In this document: in pieces, positions 10,402-20,393 of the stretch
How positions within the stretch are numbered: the stretch's first letter is position 1
How the letters are laid out: the number at the start of each line of letters is the position of its first letter
Assembly (NCBI RefSeq): GCF_049243985.1
Contig: NC_135379.1
Coordinates: forward strand, 10,580,501-10,644,500
Length of the DNA: 64,000 bases
Direction of reading: 5' to 3'
DNA from: Paroedura picta
Lineage: Eukaryota > Chordata > Lepidosauria > Squamata > Gekkonidae
The notes under the pieces: model-generated
Databases searched by the model: none
What the model was told of the DNA's origin: nothing
The model's input: only the letters and a program-made list of their open reading frames with translations
Program-made: the position numbers and the translations under genes

Positions 10402-10521
10402 GAAGAAGAAGAAGAAGAAGAAGAAGAAGAAGAAGAAGAAGAAGAAGAAGAAGAAGAAGAAGAAGAAGAAGAAGAAGAAGGAAGAAGAAGAAGAAGAAGA
10501 AGAAGAAGAAGAAGAAGAAGA
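10402..10521. repeat. (GAA)n microsatellite, SINE tail
   Basis: About 120 bp of GAA with one interruption (GAAGGAAGAAG near 10479). On the minus strand it is the (TTC)n tail of the adjoining CORE SINE. Its length and purity suggest recent expansion. Confidence 0.95.
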
Positions 10522-10790
10522 GTTGGTTCTTATATGCCGCTTTTCCCTACCTGAAGGAGGCTCAAAGTGGCTTACAGTCGCCTTCCCATTCCTCTCCCCA
10601 CAACAGACACCCTGTGGGGTGGGCGAGGCTGAGAGAGCTCTGATATCACTGCGTGGTCAGAGCAGTTTTATCAGTGCCGTGGCGAGCCCAAGGTCACCCA
10701 GCTGGCTGCATGTGGGGGAGCGCAGAATCAAACCTGGCATGCCAGATTAGAAGTCCGCACTCCTAACCACTACACCAAACTGGCTCTCTC
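10522..10790 (-). mobile_element. CORE-type SINE, full length, young subfamily
   Basis: Reverse copy running from the L2-like end (GAGTTGGTTCTTATATGCCG) through CGCCACGGCACTGATAAAAC in complement to the tRNA-like head ending CACTACACCAAACTGGCTCT. It is nearly identical to the copies at 26697, 27875, 39479 and 61257. The 75-residue frame at 10523 is an antisense reading of the SINE. Confidence 0.9.
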
Positions 10791-10913
10791 AGAAGAGGAG
10801 CTCTGAGAGAACAGGGACTGGCCCAAGGTCACACGGCCGGCTGCATGGGACTGGGGAATCAAACCCGACTCTCCCAATTAGAAGCGATTGCTCTTTAACC
10901 ACCACACCACACA
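10791..10913 (-). mobile_element. CORE-type SINE, partial, older
   Basis: Directly abuts the young SINE. It keeps GGCCCAAGGTCACACGGCCG, the box-B-like GGAATCAAACCCGACTCTCC and TTAACCACCACACCACAC but lacks the L2-like end. The younger SINE may have inserted into it or next to it. Confidence 0.75.
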
Positions 10914-11294
10914 AGCAGGCCTTGTGTGCACAGAAGCCTGCATGTGGGTGCTGCAAATTATTATTTAGTGTGTGGTCTTTGGCTGATATACTTGACATGC
11001 AGAAAGTCCCATGTTCCATCCCTGGTATCTCCAGCACAGCAATTGTGGTTCTTGGGAGACCAAAGTTCTTACCCAGCTTCATGGGTATGTGTTCAGAGCA
11101 TTGTGCTGGGGCCCTGCAAGGCATCTCCTCCCCTTGCACCCGAATCCTTGGCTCATCAAGCAGGAAGCATCTTGATGTCAAGCCAGGGTGAGCAGCAATG
11201 GAAGCAGGCTCTCCACGAGCACAGGCAACAGCCCTGGCTCCTTTGCGGCATCAGTGGATCAACTGCCCTGTCTGCTTCTGGGTGGACAAACCTG

Positions 11295-11424
11295 GTCCTA
11301 TTCTGCACACAGTGGATAATGCACTTTCAAAGTGCTTTTGCAGCAGGATTTTCCTGTGCAGAACAGGATAAATGACTTCTAAAGTGCACTGAAAGTGCAT
11401 CATCCAACGTGTGCAGAATGGGCC
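11295..11424. mobile_element. PIF/Harbinger-like MITE, GKCCYATTCTGCAC ends
   Basis: Terminal inverted repeats GTCCTATTCTGCACAC and GTGTGCAGAATGGGCC enclose further inverted arms (GATAATGCACTTTCAAAGTG / CACTGAAAGTGCATCATCC). A 3-bp duplication CTG flanks it (11292-11294, 11425-11427). Related copies are at 32101 and 35424. Confidence 0.75.
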
Positions 11425-11427
11425 CTG

Positions 11428-14142
11428 GTGGACCTACGCCTTCCCCCTTGAAGGCTGAACATTAGGGGATTTTGAGGAGGAACTCCTGGGGGAGGGGAAT
11501 CAAGTATCTTGACTGACAGATGTTCCCTCAGGTCCCACACAATGAATCCAACTTGATCTTAACCATGCCAGTGACGTATCTTATTACCATCCATCCCAGT
11601 GTGAGAGCTGGAGTCTGAACATGACACACACTATATCCACTTGGTTATTCTACTTCTGAAAAGTTCTGCTTTCGGCAGCTTTCAACGAGACGGGAATTGC
11701 ATAACACAAGTCTGCAAAGAATAGCAGCTAGCAGCAGATGCACATTATAAATACCATCATCTTTTATATTAATAATAATCTGTTAAAGGTACCCATTTTC
11801 CTTGTTATGTTTCGCAGCAAAATGACAACTTCACACTGCTTCTCCTTTTGGCTAACTGTGAATGCAGGTTTGATTAACCATCTGTCCTTCCTGATTCGTT
11901 AATTCATTCCACCAGCCCTATCTTCACCCAGCCCTTACATGACAGAAAAGCTAAGATCTAGACTATGCTGAGTCTAGATCTAACTAAAAATCAGAAAGGG
12001 GCATGCGTAAGCGATGGGGTCTCCCAAAATCTGACAACTGGAAATTCTATAAACATTAGGATTTGTGTGACTTGGATTGTATTACTGCCCCAATGCAAAT
12101 TTGAGAAAACAACATGGTTTGCTAATGCCAAGTAAATTGGCCTCCTATCTTTTACAATAGTAAGCAGTTCTTAAGTATGACACAGTGCAGCTGTTGGGAA
12201 AAACTCCCCTCCAGTAGGCATGGAATGTTCTTTGTGTGCAATCCGGTTCGAGAAACCTCTGGGGGGGGGGGGGAATTCAGCAAACCAAGGAAACAAAGAT
12301 TGCATTCATGTGAACCCAAGAAGCAGCATTAGGTACTCCTGGAGGTGGACCTTATATACTACGGGGAGCATAATTGTACTGTGGAGATATGTTTAAAGAG
12401 CACCATTCCCTCAAGGAGAATTATTTGCAGTGGCTTTATATGAAGGTGGCTTTATATGAAATCCCCTTGATCATTATAGTTCATCTTACAACAGCACCCC
12501 TCCCATAGCTCAATCTTAAATATTTCAATTTACTTTAGCTCCTGATGTTCTTCTGATGATCTTTATACGTATGTGCTTCCTTCTTCCACGACTGGAGGCT
12601 GCTTTTAGACTGTGTTCATTTGAAGGATGCAAAAAGAACTCGCAGGTTGGTCAAGTCAACTGAAATCACAGTCCATCACATTTATTTCTTTTGTACTGTA
12701 TTGCAGAAACAGAAAACCCAAGCGTGTTCTATTGCTTGTCCGAGCTTGAGTGGAATTGTATTTCTATCAGCTGTTTTCTTCTTCTTTTGCTGTCTTTGAC
12801 ATTCTTTTTACTGCCTTTGTCCTTTTCTTTGCAACTCCAGGTATGGAGATAGACTCAAAGAGTCAGTTGATTGTTGAGTAAGGTACTGTTAGCCATTGTG
12901 CACTTCCTTAGGTGATTTTAGAACTTGAGTTTAATAGCCTTAACAGGGCCTCTTTTTAGATGGCAGAGTGTATCACAAATGGATACATGGTTGCCAACTC
13001 TGGCTGGGGAAATGCAGGCCTGATCTCATTGGAAGAAGTCCCTAGGTTGACCATGGGAAAGGGTGTGACAAGTCATATTTGCACCACTTTCTTATGAACG
13101 CCTTCTGCATGAATTGTCTTTGGTCCCTCCATGCTGTAGTCTCTTTCCTTGGGAAGAGCGTAGGGAGATAACACAATGCCTTAAACATTTCATAAACGGA
13201 ATTACAGTTATTCATGCAAAGAAATATAATATGGGGGGGGGGAAGTCACTGTTTTCATTTTATCCTGTCACCCAAACAAATGCTTTGGAATTCAAGTTGT
13301 TTTTTCATCATCATCAGTAAAGCTCTTAGGATCCTCCACCAACTCTGAGTGATTGTGGTCACCAACACTATTGGCAATAAAAAATAAAGTTCCAATGCTA
13401 CAGGATCCCCAAATGTCACACACACTAGCACAGTCATTCCTGTTTCTAAAGGGTTGACGTTCGATGGAATCCTCCCGACCTCCTCATTTGTGAGGCAAGA
13501 TATTGACAGGGAACAGGGCAATATTTTCTGTGATCGGGGAGTCTCTCAGATTTATTCACAGACATTGCAAAGAGCTGGGGGTGGTCATAACATAGCCACG
13601 CAGTTGTGCAGACTAAATAATTCCCTCCTTCAAATTACCAGAGTTTTCCTTGGCCTCTAGCGATGTCTAGAAACTTGGCAACCCCCCGGCTTCTTCACAT
13701 TTCTGTCAGCCAGATAAAGAACTAGTTATGGGACATGGAAAAAACAAGAGGCCCGATAGAGCCAGGTGTCCTTCCCACTCTGCGTTCTGAAGAACAGCAG
13801 CCAGTCAGATCGGCCACACAGAATACTGGGAGGTCCAAATTCCACAGACAATCCAGTCCCATGAGGTCTATGAAGACTTCTCTGTACTTTATCAGTCAAT
13901 CAACTGTTTGTTCTAGAAATACCAATCGAAAAAATAACTGGAGGACGCAAGGAAATGGGATGCAATGCAATGGATCCATCCAGTCATTCAACCAAAGTTT
14001 ACCTTGAGAAAGGGGGGGAAAATCATATTAAATTACCTGCGGACTGGTCTAGACATACATGCATTGCATGACTTCAGCATCACATGTGGACTTGCATCTC
14101 AGTATGACCATTGGTAGGCACTGCTACAAGAGATAATTTGTA
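11428..14142. other. Long stretch with little recognisable content
   Basis: A GGTTGCCAACTCTGGCTGG fragment of the common MITE lies at about 12990-13045, and G runs lie near 12259-12272 and 13232-13240. The remaining ~2.5 kb shows no repeat, exon-like frame or RNA that I can support. It is one of the larger apparently single-copy intervals. Confidence 0.45.
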
Positions 14143-14913
14143 GGGCCATTCCACACAGAAAAAAAAATGGCTTACACCAGCGCAATGGCGTAACACTAAA
14201 AAAAGTGCCTCCCAGAATTCCTCACCTGCTGACTCCTCTGCTGCCGTCTCCCACTTCCTAGCATTTTGCATGGCTGCTTGAAATGGCGGAAGAGGGGGAC
14301 GTGCTATACATACTCCTCTCTTCCCCCTGTCAATCAAGACAGGCAGCCAATAACCTTTCTCCCTCTTTTAAAGGGACTGTGAGCTAATTTGTTTTCTAAA
14401 AATGACTTCTGGGTTTAAATGTACATGTATCATGCAATCCGGAGCCTTGGAGCTTTAAAAAAAATGGGGGGGTTTATTTATTTTTTGGGGGGGTGGGGGA
14501 GAGGCATGCTTTATGGGCAAACTGGTGGGGAAATTTAACTTTGTGCTCTGCCTGGGCAATTGTGTTGCTCCAGGCTATTCATTGCTCTTTTTTTTAAAGA
14601 AAGCCCCATTCTGGGTGAAGAGAGGGATGAGGGGTCAAGGGCAGGCACTGGAGCTGGAAATCTCACTATTTCAGCCACTTTGGTAACACACGTGTCTTGT
14701 GTGTGTGTCTTGCTGGTTGCTTTCATCCTGCTAGCGCTACATGGCAGGGGTAATCCAGTTTTGTGGATTCCCCTGCAAGGGCTTTAAAATGGAGGCTATA
14801 GCAGCCGGTTTGCAGATATAATGCTGGATGTTTATAATGTCATGCAAAACGTCAAAAAATGGTGTTTGCAAAGGATAAGACTCCCACTTCTTTAATCGGG
14901 TGCGGAATGGCCC
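14143..14913. mobile_element. DNA transposon with GGGCCATTCC ends (~0.77 kb)
   Basis: Begins GGGCCATTCCACACAG and ends GGGTGCGGAATGGCCC, a clear inverted pair resembling the GGCC-ended PIF-like MITEs. I could not find a matching short target duplication (GTA versus TCA beside the ends). The interior holds no transposase frame. Superfamily is inferred from the ends only. Confidence 0.6.
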
Positions 14914-14992
14914 TCACATTGCCTCATAGAGAAAACCTTTTGACTGAATAAGATTGCTATCCACAAGTAAAGGAGGGAAAATTTCTCTGTCA

Positions 14993-15173
14993 GACCGTTT
15001 ATGCACTGGGAACTTCACTGCCCCAGCTCCCGTGCAGGAGCACAAATCGGGGGCAGATGAGGTGCACCGAGCCAAATGCTCCCCTATGCGGGTGCAGGAA
15101 GAGGTGGGGCAACCTGCCACGACTAAAGCTCCAGCCTGCAGCCCGGCATAAAACCTCCAGTGCATAAACGGTC
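14993..15173. mobile_element. PIF/Harbinger-like MITE, GACCGTTTATGCACTGG ends, copy 1
   Basis: 181 bp with inverted ends GACCGTTTATGCACTGG / CCAGTGCATAAACGGTC and a perfect 3-bp duplication TCA (14990-14992 and 15174-15176). It is about 90 percent alike by eye to the copy at 18528. The opposed frames across it are by-products of the palindromic, GC-rich interior. Confidence 0.85.
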
Positions 15174-15300
15174 TCAGTGATGCTGGCTGATAAGGCAGAG
15201 ACTCTGGCAGGGTTGAACTATTCCCTCTAGGTGGAGTGAAGCTGAATATGACTACCTTGGTAAAGAGCTTAGGGGGGAAGGGTTATTGGATCCAGCTGAG

Positions 15301-15518
15301 AGTAAAGGTTAAGAGTGATGGCCTCTAATCCAGAGAGCTGGGTTTGATTCCCTGCCCCTCCACATGCTGGGTGACCTTGGGCCAGTCACAGTCCTCTTGG
15401 AGCTCCTCTCACAGAGCACTTCTTTGTGAGCTCTCTCAGCCCCACCTACCTCACAGGTTGTTTGTTGCAGGGAGAGGAAGGGAAGGTGTTTGTAAGCCAC
15501 TTTGAGACTCCTTCAGGC
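15301..15518 (+). mobile_element. CORE-type SINE, older subfamily
   Basis: Head GTAAAGGTTAAGAGTGATGG, box B GGGTTTGATTCCC, then GCTGGGTGACCTTGGGCCAG, CCCCACCTACCTCACAGG and TTTGTAAGCCACTTTGAGAC. It stops at CTCCTTCAGG, where an inverted partial copy begins. Confidence 0.8.
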
Positions 15519-15668
15519 TGAGAGAGCCCTGTCAGAAGTGCTCTGTGGGAACAGCTCTAACAGGACTGTGACTAGTCCAAGGTCATCCAGCTGGCTACAT
15601 GTGGAGGGGCGAGGAATCAAGCCAGGGTCTTCAGGTTAGAGATCACTGCTCTTAATAATTACACCCAG
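15519..15668 (-). mobile_element. CORE-type SINE, partial, inverted against its neighbour
   Basis: Reverse copy: CTGAGAGAGCCCTGTCAGAA, GTCCAAGGTCATCCAGCTGG, GGAATCAAGCCAGGGTC and the head complement TTAATAATTACACCCAG. It abuts the plus-strand copy tail to tail with no spacer. Confidence 0.75.
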
Positions 15669-16259
15669 TGACAGTCTCCTGCCAGCTTCTCTTTGCACTG
15701 GTTTCAGATCCTCGACGGCAAAGCAAGGGCATCTGTCGACCACATTGGTCAAAAAGGAATGTCACCTCAGAAGCGAGGCTAGAAATTAATGGGCATGCAA
15801 GATTTGAGCCCAAAAAGCAGGCTCTGGGTTTTGTAAGGTTTATAACTGCTAAAGAATTTTGATATTAAAATCGCAACCACAGCACTCCTGTTTTCACAGT
15901 GCCAATTGTTACTTCCTGGGAGGGAGCCAAAAACCCTCGCAATTTTTCCATGCAGTCTTTCAGCAGTCTTCCCCTTTCCCACTTCACACCAGTAGAGCCT
16001 GAACTTGTTGATAATCCTTTGGCTCTCCTTGGGAAAGCGCTTGGGCACTTATTCACATGTTTGGGCCTTACCCTTAACTGCTGTCACCCTTCCTCTGGGA
16101 CCTCATCACACCGCCCAACCTGATTAGGAGTGTAGCATTTGTTGCCTCATCACTTTTGTTGAGCGCCCCTGATTGAGTGACATTGAGCATGAGACTAATC
16201 CAGGAAAGGAAGGAAAGCCATAACTGGGATTAAATGACAGAGCGTTGAATCAGTTTCTT
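15669..16259. other. No recognised feature
   Basis: No repeat or exon is evident. Overlapping opposite-strand frames at 15779-16056 show no domain. Confidence 0.4.
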
Positions 16260-16267
16260 GTTAAGAG

Positions 16268-17205
16268 CAGCCTTTCTCAACTTTTTAACCCTCGAGAAAC
16301 CCCTGGAACATTCTTCAGACTTCAAGAAACCTAAGAAGTGGTATGATCATGTATGTTAGGGTTGGAAAGCATAGCTGTGTGTCCACCCAGGGCCCATCCC
16401 CTTCCCACCCCCTCCAGGCCCATCACTGGCCATTTTGGGAAGGGGAGGTCACCATGACCATATATGCTCATATCACTTGCGTGTAGTCTGCACGGGGCTT
16501 TTCACCCAGTTTTCACCAATAAATCCCTCCCATCTACACTGAATTCTATTTCCATTTTCATTTTGGATGCTTTAATTTTTCCCTCTGCAACATGCATGAT
16601 TGATCTGGAGTGACCCTACCTTTTCCCTGCAATATCAAGAAATGGATATAAGCCTCGATATTTGAAAAATTGCCATCAGTAAGTGTGCAGATTTCTGCTG
16701 TTTGCAAATTAATTTCCTTCTCCGTGCCTTGTAGCAAAGCAGTCTTCCCTGATTGGCCAGGGCATCAGATCAAAGACTTCCTGGTTCCTGGTTACAAGGC
16801 TTGTCTTAAAGTGACTGCACTCCAGAAGCTCTAACTTCTCTCAGCAGGTATTTGCCTCTTGGATTTATTCCCCCTTCCTCTGCTGTCTCCAATCCTCTCC
16901 CCCACCATTCAAGAAAAGAAAGAGACTCCTGCTGATCTTGGTTCCCCTCCCTGCACTGAGCTTTCCCAATCATGTGTAGAACACTTTTCTATTTCAGTGG
17001 GGAGGGGGGGCAGAGGAAGACCCGAGTTCAAATTGATCTGAATTCAGCAGAATCCACCATGGAAAAAGCAAAGTAAGAGCAGAATCAGCCAGATAATTTT
17101 TTAACATATTTTAAAAATATATTTAAAATTAACTCACTTCATGAAACCCTTCCAGAGCCATCAGGAAACCCCAGATTTTCCCAAAACTCTGGTTGAGAAA
17201 GCCTG
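16268..17205 (+). mobile_element. Non-autonomous hAT (CAGCCTTTCTCAAC ends) with an internal insert
   Basis: Left end CAGCCTTTCTCAACTTTTT, right end CTCTGGTTGAGAAAGCCTG. The outer parts align with the 313-bp copy at 45169, including GAAACCCCTGGAACATTCTT, GGCCATTTTGGGAAGGGG and TTTTAAAAATATAT. About 0.6 kb (roughly 16477-17095) that the other copy lacks sits between CATATATGCTCATATCAC and the TTTTTTAACATATTT segment. The flanking 8-mers match poorly, so this copy looks old. Confidence 0.75.
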
Positions 17206-18524
17206 CTCTAGGGGAATATCATTTTAACACCACACCAGAAAATAGGATCAAAACAGTGACTCTTACTGACTGCCTGTGGGCCCTTTTTCATATACATGTT
17301 TGGCTGGGTAGACGCTACGGAACTTTCACAACCTGCTTATGTGCGCTTTCTAGGATCTATGAATCACAAGGGTTTGCACCCACAGGACTCAACATCTTTT
17401 CTTCCTGGTGTTCACGCTTGGCAGTAACCAGAAATCCATCCCAGAGTCTTAGTTGTAGTTTTTCAGCAGTTTTTTTTTTTTTTTTTTGATCAAGGGAAGT
17501 ATCAGGGAAGCTGTATTTTCAATGGAAAGGGTCACACACTTCTGTGATCTCTTCATTCAGGAACAGCTAGAAAGCACAACTTGAGTTTAGCAACAATCTG
17601 GCAGCGGGGTAACCCGAAGGTGCAGTCCCCCACTGGAATCTCCGTCGGTGAGGTTTGATATGATAAGCACATCTGGATAGAAACAGAATTTGCTTATTTT
17701 TGTTTAAGACACAGATCCGATTGGGATGCCATGCTCTTATGAAAAGCGTACCCCCTCCCCGATCAACAGCAAATCTATGCACAGCCTGAGGTCTTGCTGA
17801 GTTCTGAGATCTAATACAAACAAACTGGGATTTTTGTGTGTGCATACAGAATATCTAACATTACACAGTTGCTTCACTTAACCACTTCGTAGGACTTCCT
17901 CTTAGGACACTTGCAACCACTTTATTCAACAGGGAGAAGAAAACCAGGCTGATTAGTTAAAGGAACAAAAGGAACATCAGGAAAAACCTCATGCTGGAAA
18001 TGGTAATTTATTCCTGATAAGTAGTAAATCAGAAGAATTTCACTGCACATATGGGGCCTGCAGTTAAATAATGAATGATAAATAATGAAACTTGGGTGTG
18101 TGTGTGTGTTTTTTTTAATTTCAAAAAGTCATTTGCAGTGGTTTGGGACTTGTTATTTATACATGAGCTCATTTGACAATTTTTTCTGCCATTTATTATA
18201 ATAATAACCCGGTGTCCTTGCTCTGTTACGAAGCACGTGTTCATCATATCTTCCATCCCCGCAGTTAATGTTAAAGCTATCCATAGACAGGTTAAACTAA
18301 TTATACACTTCTTGCCTGGATGTGCTCGTGTGCCAGTTTAATATTTTATAACAAACTCTGTTCTGTACAATCCATTGGTCTGCAGTGTGTATTGTTACAT
18401 GGTTCACACTTGGTGCAGGACAAAATTCCAGGGGCAACACTTATCTTGGTTGATCCAATTAGGAGGGCAAAATACTCAAAACCATGAGTTGTAGTCTTTC
18501 TTTACAAATACAAACCAGCAACAC
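17206..18524. other. No recognised feature apart from simple tracts
   Basis: A T18 run lies near 17470-17487 and a short (GT)n then T run at 18094-18116. No repeat family or exon is recognised. Confidence 0.45.
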
Positions 18525-18527
18525 ATA

Positions 18528-18708
18528 GACCGTTTATGCACTGGGAACTTCACTGCCCCAGCTCCCATGCAGGAGCACAAATCGAGGGCGGATGAGGTGC
18601 ACCAGGCCAAATACTCCCCCATGTGGGTGCAGGAAGAGGTGGGGCAACCAGCCATGACTAACACTCCAGCCTGCAGCCCGGCATGAAACCTCCAGTGCGT
18701 AAACGGTC
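18528..18708. mobile_element. PIF/Harbinger-like MITE, GACCGTTTATGCACTGG ends, copy 2
   Basis: Same length (181 bp) and ends as the copy at 14993, and shares CACTGCCCCAGCTCCCATGC and GCAGGAAGAGGTGGGGCAAC-type interiors. The 3-bp duplication here is ATA (18525-18527, 18709-18711). Two copies with different exact 3-bp duplications fix the element boundaries. Confidence 0.88.
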
Positions 18709-18836
18709 ATATAGAGGCAAACAGGTACTCCTATAGAGCAGCAGATCCACTAGCCCAGGAAATCCAACAGTTCAAGGAGTAATATGTCATTCAGGCCATT
18801 GTGAATAGCGCGCTGATTGTTCAGAGCAGGGGTAGT

Positions 18837-18964
18837 CAAACTGTGGCCCTCCAGATGTCCATGAACTACAATTCCCATGAGCCCCCTGCCAGCATTCGCT
18901 GGCAGGGGGCTCCTGGGAATTGTAGTCCATGGACATCTGGAGGGCCGCAGTTTGACTACCCCTG
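18837..18964. mobile_element. Palindromic hAT MITE with perfect 8-bp duplication
   Basis: CAGGGGTAGTCAAACTGTGG to the complementary right end ...GACTACCCCTG, with a central GCCAGCATTCGCTGGC. GTTCAGAG at 18829-18836 and 18965-18972 is a perfect target duplication. Confidence 0.95.
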
Positions 18965-18972
18965 GTTCAGAG

Positions 18973-19629
18973 GGTTGATCACAGTTAGTTTGAGACTCTT
19001 TGCCAGTCTACTTTCCAGGTGTGCTCAGTGCACATTTATCTCCTGGCCTCCCAACCTAACTGGTCCGCCAACAATTCTTTATAGGGTAACTGAAGTAAAA
19101 CGTTCAGTCATGTCGAAAGAAACACTCTGTTTTTTAAAGTCATCACGTCTTGTTCCTTTAGTATCAGGTCACCGATAATGGGCTGCTGGTCTATTGAGAT
19201 GTGCACATTTTCAAACAGCCCCCCTGGGAATTGTGGTTTTCCACAGGCCGGCATCATTGAACTATCTGACCCAACCAATCATCACCCGGAGGGAAAGGAA
19301 CTTCAACTACTGCCCAAATGCCAAAGTAGCCACAAGGTAGGGAGGAAAAAAATAATGCTCCATGTCCACAGCTAAAGCAGGCTGTTGTAAGGGTGTTCAG
19401 CATTCAGACAATAACAAACTTAGTAAAGCTGATGTTCACCTTGTAGCTACTGGCAGCTGTCAAAAATTGTATGTTCACCTGTTGAACAGGTTGGCTGCAA
19501 AGACCTCAGCATCTCTAATGGGAGCTTACTTGAATAGCTTGCTGAATCTTTGGCGTACCGGACCTCACAGTATTATGTCCATCGAGTCATGAGTTTCTGG
19601 AAATGTTGATTGGGAGGAGCTATGAGTCC
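18973..19629. other. No recognised feature
   Basis: No repeat family or exon is recognised. The CCCCCTGGGAATTGTGGTTT phrase near 19220 recalls the hairpin MITE interior but is too short to call. Confidence 0.4.
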
Positions 19630-19806
19630 AAGCTAGTCCAACCTCATCAGACCTCAGAAGCTAAACAGGGTCAGCTCTCATTAATAATTGGATGGGAGAC
19701 CACCAAGGAAGTCCAATGTCTCTGTACAGCTGTAGGCAATGGGAAGCCACAACTGTCTGTGTCGTGCCTTGAGAACCCTATGGGGCCGCCATAAGTCATG
19801 TGTACG
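19630..19806 (+). mobile_element. 5S-rRNA-derived SINE
   Basis: Best copy in the window. It reads CTCAGAAGCTAAACAGGGTC, then TTGGATGGGAGACCACC at about 19688-19704, which matches the 5S rRNA internal control region (AAGCTAAGCAGGGTC...CTTGGATGGGAGACC), then GGCAATGGGAAGCCACAA and the tail CCCTATGGGGCCGCCATAAG. It is expected to have used a type 1 pol III promoter. No 5S gene function is likely, since the 5' half is missing. Confidence 0.85.
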
Positions 19807-20131
19807 TTTATGGCATTTTCTTCCACCAACGCTGGTCAGAACAGCATACATTTACACTATATTCATTGGATCCAAGTTTCTGAATATGGAGTTCATTATT
19901 AGAAGGCATTGTTACCATCTTCACCAGCAACTTCTTTGGTTTCTGAAAAGCTGGAGAGCACTCTGGAGTATTCATCTGCAAAATGGGGGAATCAGCCAAA
20001 ATTTGTCCCCTCAATTCTTGGTTGAGTGCAGCAAGTGAAGTGAACAGAAGAAACACTCGGGCAAGGGTGCTGTCAGTTGATTTCGCCTTGTTGCTGCAGA
20101 ACCATAGCCTACCAGGCATGTTGTTCTACAG

Positions 20132-20267
20132 CAGGGGTAGTCAAACTGCGGCCCTCCAGATGTCCATGGACTACAATTCCCAGAAGCCCCTGCCAGCATT
20201 TGCTGGCAGGGGCTTCTGGGAATTGTGGCCCATGGACATCTGGAGGGCCGCAGTTTGACTACCCCTG
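20132..20267. mobile_element. Palindromic hAT MITE, GTAGTCAAAC subfamily, younger of a pair
   Basis: Ends CAGGGGTAGTCAAACTGCGG / CCGCAGTTTGACTACCCCTG. TTCTACAG at 20124-20131 and 20268-20275 is a perfect duplication. The right-hand TTCTACAG is also the left duplication of the next element. Confidence 0.95.
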
Positions 20268-20275
20268 TTCTACAG

Positions 20276-20385
20276 GAAGGGTGGCCAAACTGTGGCTCTC
20301 CAGATGTTAATGGACTACAATTCCCTTGAACGCCTACCAGCTGTAGACCATGGACATCTGAATAGCCATAGTTTGGCCACCTCTG
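20276..20385. mobile_element. Palindromic hAT MITE, GGCCAAAC subfamily, older of a pair
   Basis: GTGGCCAAACTGTGGCTCTC on the left and GCCATAGTTTGGCCACCTCTG on the right. Duplications are TTCTACAG (20268-20275) and CTCTACAG (20386-20393). It is more diverged than its neighbour, with a shortened centre (CCTACCAGCTGTAGACC). Confidence 0.85.
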
Positions 20386-20393
20386 CTCTACAG

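Noticed and set aside
19630-19700. Functional 5S rRNA gene
   Set aside because: Only the internal-promoter half resembles 5S rRNA, and a SINE linker and tail follow.
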